Positions 5,906 to 10,451 of a DNA stretch of 10,451 nt are shown piece after piece (the stretch's first letter is position 1; each line of letters opens with the position of its first letter). The stretch covers positions 1 to 10,451 of the forward strand of contig JACQSQ010000007.1 of NCBI GenBank assembly GCA_016211245.1, read 5' to 3'. Origin of the DNA: Candidatus Woesearchaeota archaeon (GTDB lineage: Archaea > Nanobdellota > Nanobdellia > Woesearchaeales > GW2011-AR4). The position numbers were made by a program, and so were the translations under genes. Under the pieces are notes generated by a model. That model was given only the letters and a program-made list of their open reading frames with translations, did not search any database and was not told the DNA's origin.

Positions 5906-8359
5906 TTATTTTTGTATATTTTCCCTGTACCTCCTTATGCCAATTTCAGTCAAAAACAAAATCATGGCTATGATGGCAAACGGCCAGCGGTAATCAGTTG
6001 AGTCTACTTTTATTCTTTTCGATTTTGCCTTGACAAAGTCAATAATTCCCTTGATATCATCAGGATTGAAAATTTTGCCGCCTGTTTTTTCAACAAGATT
6101 CAAAAATTCCTGATTTGCGCCTAGGTTTGCATATTCATCATTATAGTTCACAGCAAAAGTCGCGCCTAAAACTTCCCTGTAGCCTGTTTCTTTAGGGGTG
6201 TAGACTGCGGTATAAAAGTTTGTGTCTATCTTGGCGAAAGCCAGGTCATCGGCATTTGGCATATCCTTTGTTATGACGTTCACGCTTGTGGTTTTTCCTA
6301 AAACAGTGTCCCTTACTGTGACATCATATGATTTTTTCCTTCCCAAATCCCCTATGGCCCAGTTGATACTTCTAGTCACCAGTTTCGAGTTCCTTTTGGT
6401 AAGCAAGGCACCTCCCCATTTTGAGCCGTCGTCAGTTGTTATGCTTACAACCCTTCCCAGGCCGAACCTCCAGACAACGAGGATTGGAATGTTTTTATGG
6501 GTTGTGACAAGCGTTCTGGCAGCCGGCTTTGGCACCGCATAATTGTAGCCTGAAATGGTTGCCTGCATGTCATCCAATCCCAATGTTATGAAATGTGTTG
6601 TGTCTATTGGTATGAGTGTATTGTAAAACTCCTCCCCTTTTGTCTCGTCCTTGTCGGCAAACTGAACCTTCAGCTTATTGGAAGCGTCGGTTTTATAATA
6701 GATTCCCTCCCCCAAGGCAGCTATGTTGGAGAGGAACAGGTTATTTTCGGTTGCCAGGTCGTCTGTTTCCGTGCCAACGCCAACAACAAAAACCTTTGTT
6801 CCAAGCGAATTTATTGTCCTTACAGTGTTTAGCGTGTCTTCCCTTAGCTTGTTGTAAGTTGTCTTGCCGTCGCTTATGAATATTATGTTTTTGCTGCCGC
6901 CGACCTTGCTGAGCATGGTGTGGCCGCCTTCCAGGCCAAGATTGAAGAAGGATTGCCCGTCAAATTTGAGCCTGGATATCTTTTCCTTCAGTTCCTTCTT
7001 GTGTTCTTTCAATGTCTTTATTTCGGCAATCTGGTAAGCCTGCGTGTTGAATGCGACAGTGCCGACATTGTTTTTTTCGCTCAGGCTGTCTATAACGCTC
7101 AAGGCAAGCGCCTTCTCCACCGCAACATAATCCTCTGTGCCCTGCGATATGTCAATTACTATAACTATGTTAATGTCGCTCTTGTTTTGCTCCTCGCTTG
7201 CTCCAATCTTGATTGGCAGCAAAGTTTCAAGCAGGCTTCCTTTATAGCCTCCTCTTTCAAATGAATTTTCCCCCCCAATAAAAACCAAGCCGTTGCCATC
7301 GGATACATAATCGCTTAATGAATCCATGTGAGGAAGTATTTTTGAAGCCCTTATATCATTGAATATCACGGCCATGTGGTTTGACAAGTCAGACGGCAAC
7401 GATGCTACGGTATCAATCTCATATATCTTGTCAAGCTCCCTAGCCAAAGGAGACGGCTTTTCCGAGACATAAAGCACGCTTGGCCTTGGTACAATTTTTA
7501 TGCTCTTGTAATAAACATTGTTATTCCTGAAATAATCATCTTTTCCTGTATCCAAGAGTTTTGCAGTCAGCTTGTGGTACTCACCCTCGGGAAATTTTCT
7601 TGAGAAAGTAAATGTCCTGCTCGCGCTTGCCTGCTCCTCAAGAATGAGGTTCGTGTCGTCATAACTTACCTGCAAGGTGTAAGGCATGTTTTTTCCAGCA
7701 ACAGTTACCCTTACAACAAAGTCGCCTTCCGTGTCCTTTATCAATTCTGGAGGGCCCTCAATCACAACTCCGACATCGCTTTTTAAAGGCTCCATGTTTA
7801 ACGTGCTGACAGTCGAGTTTATTCCGGAAGCGAAAAGCATTATATCGCCAAGGAGTTTGCCTTCATTATTTGCCCCATCCGTGACGACCAAAACATTGTC
7901 ATTTCCTTCTATGTTATTCAAAATCCCGTTTCCTATGGTGGAATGCTCTCCATTAGCTATTGTCCTTCTTTCGACCCTTATGCTTCCTTCAAGCTTCCTG
8001 TACAGGTCATTGGCAATGTCAGGATGGTAGAGCTGCATTGATGTCGAGTTGTCAACCAAAATCAAAAGCCTTGGATCTCCCTGGACAGTCTTGCTTTCAA
8101 GCACAAATGGCGATGCGATTGCAAAAAGCAAAAATACAAAAGCTATGCTCCTCAATGCCAAAATTATTTTCCTGTCAATTCTTTTTGATTTTACGTAAGC
8201 TTCCAGCTCCAGCCTGTTGCTGAACTTGACAAAGGTTTTTCTCGTAAACCAGAACAGGAACAGCAGGACAGGAATTATAGCTATGAGCACATAAGAGTAC
8301 CTTACGCAATATTTTGACATGCAATATATTTTGCTGTAGTCTGGTATTATGAATGTCAT
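5906..8359 (-). CDS. Large membrane protein, two VWA-like domains with GATase-like segment
   Basis: An 817-aa protein with N-terminal spans at about 22-39 and 65-87 and a C-terminal span at about 792-806, so most of it forms one large domain on one side of the membrane. The first VWA domain starts at 97 with intact MIDAS D103-N-S105-T-S107 and VTDG at 159-162. A class I amidotransferase-like segment follows, marked by GLVFIGGENSFERGGY (357-372), without a catalytic Cys. A second VWA-like domain begins at 396 (NIVIVIDISQGTED) with ISDG at 495-498; its MIDAS reads D403-x-S405-x-G407 and is degenerate. This layout matches the long VWA/'glutamine amidotransferase-like' membrane proteins adjacent to BatA-type genes. 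The start overlaps the upstream stop as ATGA, with GAGGAGGGG at 8367-8376 seven nt upstream. It probably pairs with the BatA-like protein. Confidence 0.85.
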   Translation of the reverse strand: MTFIIPDYSKIYCMSKYCVRYSYVLIAIIPVLLFLFWFTRKTFVKFSNRLELEAYVKSKRIDRKIILALRSIAFVFLLFAIASPFVLESKTVQGDPRLLILVDNSTSMQLYHPDIANDLYRKLEGSIRVERRTIANGEHSTIGNGILNNIEGNDNVLVVTDGANNEGKLLGDIMLFASGINSTVSTLNMEPLKSDVGVVIEGPPELIKDTEGDFVVRVTVAGKNMPYTLQVSYDDTNLILEEQASASRTFTFSRKFPEGEYHKLTAKLLDTGKDDYFRNNNVYYKSIKIVPRPSVLYVSEKPSPLARELDKIYEIDTVASLPSDLSNHMAVIFNDIRASKILPHMDSLSDYVSDGNGLVFIGGENSFERGGYKGSLLETLLPIKIGASEEQNKSDINIVIVIDISQGTEDYVAVEKALALSVIDSLSEKNNVGTVAFNTQAYQIAEIKTLKEHKKELKEKISRLKFDGQSFFNLGLEGGHTMLSKVGGSKNIIFISDGKTTYNKLREDTLNTVRTINSLGTKVFVVGVGTETDDLATENNLFLSNIAALGEGIYYKTDASNKLKVQFADKDETKGEEFYNTLIPIDTTHFITLGLDDMQATISGYNYAVPKPAARTLVTTHKNIPILVVWRFGLGRVVSITTDDGSKWGGALLTKRNSKLVTRSINWAIGDLGRKKSYDVTVRDTVLGKTTSVNVITKDMPNADDLAFAKIDTNFYTAVYTPKETGYREVLGATFAVNYNDEYANLGANQEFLNLVEKTGGKIFNPDDIKGIIDFVKAKSKRIKVDSTDYRWPFAIIAMILFLTEIGIRRYRENIQK

Positions 8360-10230
8360 AGGTCGCCCCTCCTCTTTATGTAAAGGAACTCAACAAGCAT
8401 GAATAAGAATACTAAAATCAATATAACCAGCTCCAGGCCGAATATGTGCTCACGCGCCTGCCCCCTGATTAAAGATTCCCTCTCCTTCCTGCTTTCCACC
8501 TTTGAAGGCACGTTCACGTCTGATTCTTTCTCGTCAAGAAGATTGACAGCGTAATTCTTGTTGTTGAACTCGTAAATCCCAACCTCGTCCATTATAAGCT
8601 TTGACGCAGTGAGCGATGAGGAAGGTGTCTTGACTTTCTGCTCGTTTATCGTGGCGATTTTTCCAGTCTTAAGATTAAATTCCTTTATGTCTTCGGTGCC
8701 TACAAGGAAATTGACCAAGGAGCTCCAAAATATGGGATAGGATGGCAAAGTTTTGAAGTCGCTTGCTTCGTCCAAAATGCCGTAATATACCACCTTTCCT
8801 TTTTTCTTTTCCCCGTAAACAATAAGCGGGGTTTTGTCATCTGCTGATGCGAAGGTGATTGTGTTTTTATTTGCATCCGCGCCAAAATAGACAGAGGCTG
8901 CAGTGAAGCACCTTTCCTTTTCAAACTGCTTTGTTATCTGGTTTATTGTCTCCACGCAGACTTTTGTAGCTTTGCTAATTTTTGATTTAAGCTCTACAAC
9001 AGGCAGGTCTTTCATGCTTATCTCTTTTAAGTCATCCTGCGCCGCAATTATTAGATTGCCGCCTTTTTCGACATATTCCTCTATGTCGTCAAATGTGCCC
9101 GGGACGATGCCGTCTTTTTTGTTCACGCTGTTGATTTTGTAAACAATTATGACATCATGCTTGTAAGGCTCTATCTTCTCTTTTTTTGTGTTGATTGTTA
9201 GCACAGGAGGATTTACCACATCAAGCTCTATGTCCTTTGCCGACCCAAGAGCAAGCTCCAGATTGCTTGATTTTTCATTTGTCACCAAAAGCACAGAATT
9301 CCTGATTTTAGGCGGAGTAGCAATATGTGCCGTGTCATCAACTTCCATGTCATCTTTCGGCTCCAGCTCCACCCTTGATGTGCCTGCAGGAGTGTCAAAA
9401 ATGAAATTCTCTATGGAATTTGGGGCTATAGTCACTTTTGTCTGGGTTATTATCTTATTGTCCTTTGCAATCTTTATGTTTCTTTGTGCAGGCTCTTTGT
9501 TGAAATTTTTTATATAGATTTTTGTTGTGTACTTGCTGACTTCCAGCTTTATTATGCCGACATTCTTTGCGGTGTTTGACATGTCTATGAACTCCACGAG
9601 CTTGTCTTCAGAAGAGAGTGCTGCCCTTACAACTCCTATATCGGGGCCCTCTGTTGAAAGAAAATCGCTCAGCACCACAATCCTTCCTGGCTTGTCCCCC
9701 AAAATGTCTTTAGCCAGAAGCAGCGCATCGCCCAGATTTGTTGTTGTTGCCCTTGGCTTTATTTTAGAAAGCACATCAAGCGCAATTTCTCCATTTTCGT
9801 TTTCAAGCGCTATTAAGGGGATGTTTTCCGCCATTATGATGCTGTTCCTTCCGCTCAACGCCTTTTTGGCTTCCTCCAAAGCCCTGTCGAACCTTGAAAT
9901 TCCTTTTTCCTTGGCCTGCATGGAAGCGCTGACATCAAGAATTATCACGGTGTTCTCCAAAGTAATATCATAATTCAGCTTGGCAAAAGGCGCAGCTGCA
10001 ACAAGGCCAAGCCCTATTATTGACAAGAGCTGGAGCAGGAAAAGCAAATTCGTCAACAGTTTCTGGAAGAAGGAATACTGGGTTGACCTCTTTTTTTCCT
10101 GCATGATGAACATGAGCGAAGGAATGACCTTATCCTGGGGCTTTGGCCTCCTCAAGTAAAGAATTATGAATATTGCTGCGCCTATCAGCGCCAACAAGCC
10201 AATCGGCCTCGCAAACGGCAAACTTACCAT
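8356..10230 (-). CDS. BatA-like membrane protein with VWA domain
   Basis: A 624-aa protein opening with the BatA/aerotolerance N-terminal module: a span at about 9-25, the basic RRPKPQDKVIPSLMF (27-41), and a second span at about 59-81. A VWA domain follows with intact MIDAS D99-V-S101-A-S103, Thr residues at 162-164, and LSDF at 187-190. The middle (about 215-310) looks like a beta-sandwich. From about 312 comes a region (LLVTNEKSSN, then IIVYKI and GGNLIIAAQDD) resembling the amidotransferase-like fold of such proteins, without catalytic residues. A C-terminal span at 599-618 ends in KRRGDL. Longer than classic bacterial BatA (about 330 aa), it is closer to the extended archaeal type. The start overlaps the AbrB-like stop as TAATG, with GAGG at 10239-10242, and the stop overlaps the next gene. 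Confidence 0.88.
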   Translation of the reverse strand: MVSLPFARPIGLLALIGAAIFIILYLRRPKPQDKVIPSLMFIMQEKKRSTQYSFFQKLLTNLLFLLQLLSIIGLGLVAAAPFAKLNYDITLENTVIILDVSASMQAKEKGISRFDRALEEAKKALSGRNSIIMAENIPLIALENENGEIALDVLSKIKPRATTTNLGDALLLAKDILGDKPGRIVVLSDFLSTEGPDIGVVRAALSSEDKLVEFIDMSNTAKNVGIIKLEVSKYTTKIYIKNFNKEPAQRNIKIAKDNKIITQTKVTIAPNSIENFIFDTPAGTSRVELEPKDDMEVDDTAHIATPPKIRNSVLLVTNEKSSNLELALGSAKDIELDVVNPPVLTINTKKEKIEPYKHDVIIVYKINSVNKKDGIVPGTFDDIEEYVEKGGNLIIAAQDDLKEISMKDLPVVELKSKISKATKVCVETINQITKQFEKERCFTAASVYFGADANKNTITFASADDKTPLIVYGEKKKGKVVYYGILDEASDFKTLPSYPIFWSSLVNFLVGTEDIKEFNLKTGKIATINEQKVKTPSSSLTASKLIMDEVGIYEFNNKNYAVNLLDEKESDVNVPSKVESRKERESLIRGQAREHIFGLELVILILVFLFMLVEFLYIKRRGDL

Positions 10231-10430
10231 TATCTTTTCCTCTTTTTCAGTATGAGCTCCATTATGTCCTTCGGATTCACTATCTCCTTAACAACCACAA
10301 GAACATTGCCAAGCTCGTACCAGTAAACCTCGGATTCGGTATCTATTTTTAAGTCTTTTCTGGCTTCCTGCGGCAAAGTCAATTGCCCTTGCTTCGTCAG
10401 CTTAGTTTTGCCTACGAATTTTGCTTCCAT
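10230..10430 (-). CDS. Small SpoVT/AbrB-domain protein, operon-leading
   Basis: A 66-aa protein with one AbrB-like swapped-hairpin domain (about 3-50). Its LTKQGQLTLPQEARKDLKI run (12-30) corresponds to the ITVP-x-x-xR motif of VapB/AbrB, followed by strands ending LVVVKE. The short basic tail (KKRKR) is too short for a typical toxin-binding arm, and no PIN or other toxin gene is adjacent. It is fused by a TAATG overlap to the BatA-like gene, so it is part of that operon. A role as DNA-binding regulator of the array is inferred; it could also be an orphaned antitoxin. No Shine-Dalgarno is evident before the ATG. The sequence upstream (10431-10451) is AT-rich, and the promoter is probably just beyond the window. 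Confidence 0.8.
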   Translation of the reverse strand: MEAKFVGKTKLTKQGQLTLPQEARKDLKIDTESEVYWYELGNVLVVVKEIVNPKDIMELILKKRKR

Positions 10431-10451
10431 CTTTTTAATAATATTAATATT

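Noticed and set aside
6920..7264. Plus-strand open frames inside the 817-aa gene and other array genes (also 2528-3072, 3432-4130, 5191-5490, 7686-8223, 8903-9973)
   Set aside because: They lie antisense to genes with clear domains, have no ribosome sites or recognisable motifs, and their composition reflects the opposite strand's codons.

Overview
The window looks archaeal. TATA-like boxes lie about 27-30 nt upstream of two start codons, which implies leaderless messages. Shine-Dalgarno sites (GAGG, GGTGA) precede the internal genes of a long operon. The gene families are ones common in archaea: VapBC, SpoVT/AbrB-type small proteins, and a MoxR/DUF58/BatA-like cluster. Low GC, small genes and a Tat-exported serine-hydrolase fold would suit a DPANN-type archaeon such as Woesearchaeota or Pacearchaeota, but that placement is inference.

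Left part (1-2300) is AT-rich. It holds the start of a minus-strand multi-pass membrane protein that runs off the window, an inverted repeat in the divergent spacer, a VapB-VapC toxin-antitoxin pair with a 4-nt overlap, and a Tat-signal protein of the class A beta-lactamase/PBP-like fold with an altered SDN motif.

Right part (2423-10430) is one long minus-strand array that converges on the hydrolase gene. In transcription order it contains: a 66-aa AbrB-like protein; a BatA-like protein (membrane anchor plus VWA); an 817-aa membrane protein with two VWA-like domains around an amidotransferase-like segment; a single-span coiled-coil protein; a 256-aa three-span protein; a MoxR AAA+ ATPase; and a DUF58 protein. 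The first three genes overlap by 1-4 nt (TAATG, ATGA), as do the coiled-coil and 256-aa genes (TGATG). The likely scheme is that cytosolic MoxR remodels or loads partners through the MIDAS-bearing VWA proteins, while the membrane-anchored VWA and coiled-coil proteins form an envelope-associated assembly. The substrate is unknown.

The most unusual signal is a 55-56-nt element present twice, in the same orientation, in the two larger spacers of the array (4302-4357 and 5802-5856). The copies match at 48 of 56 columns. They share a 5-bp stem with one compensatory C-G to U-A change and a 10-nt loop containing AUUGU. This may be a structured mRNA element that separates operon modules.
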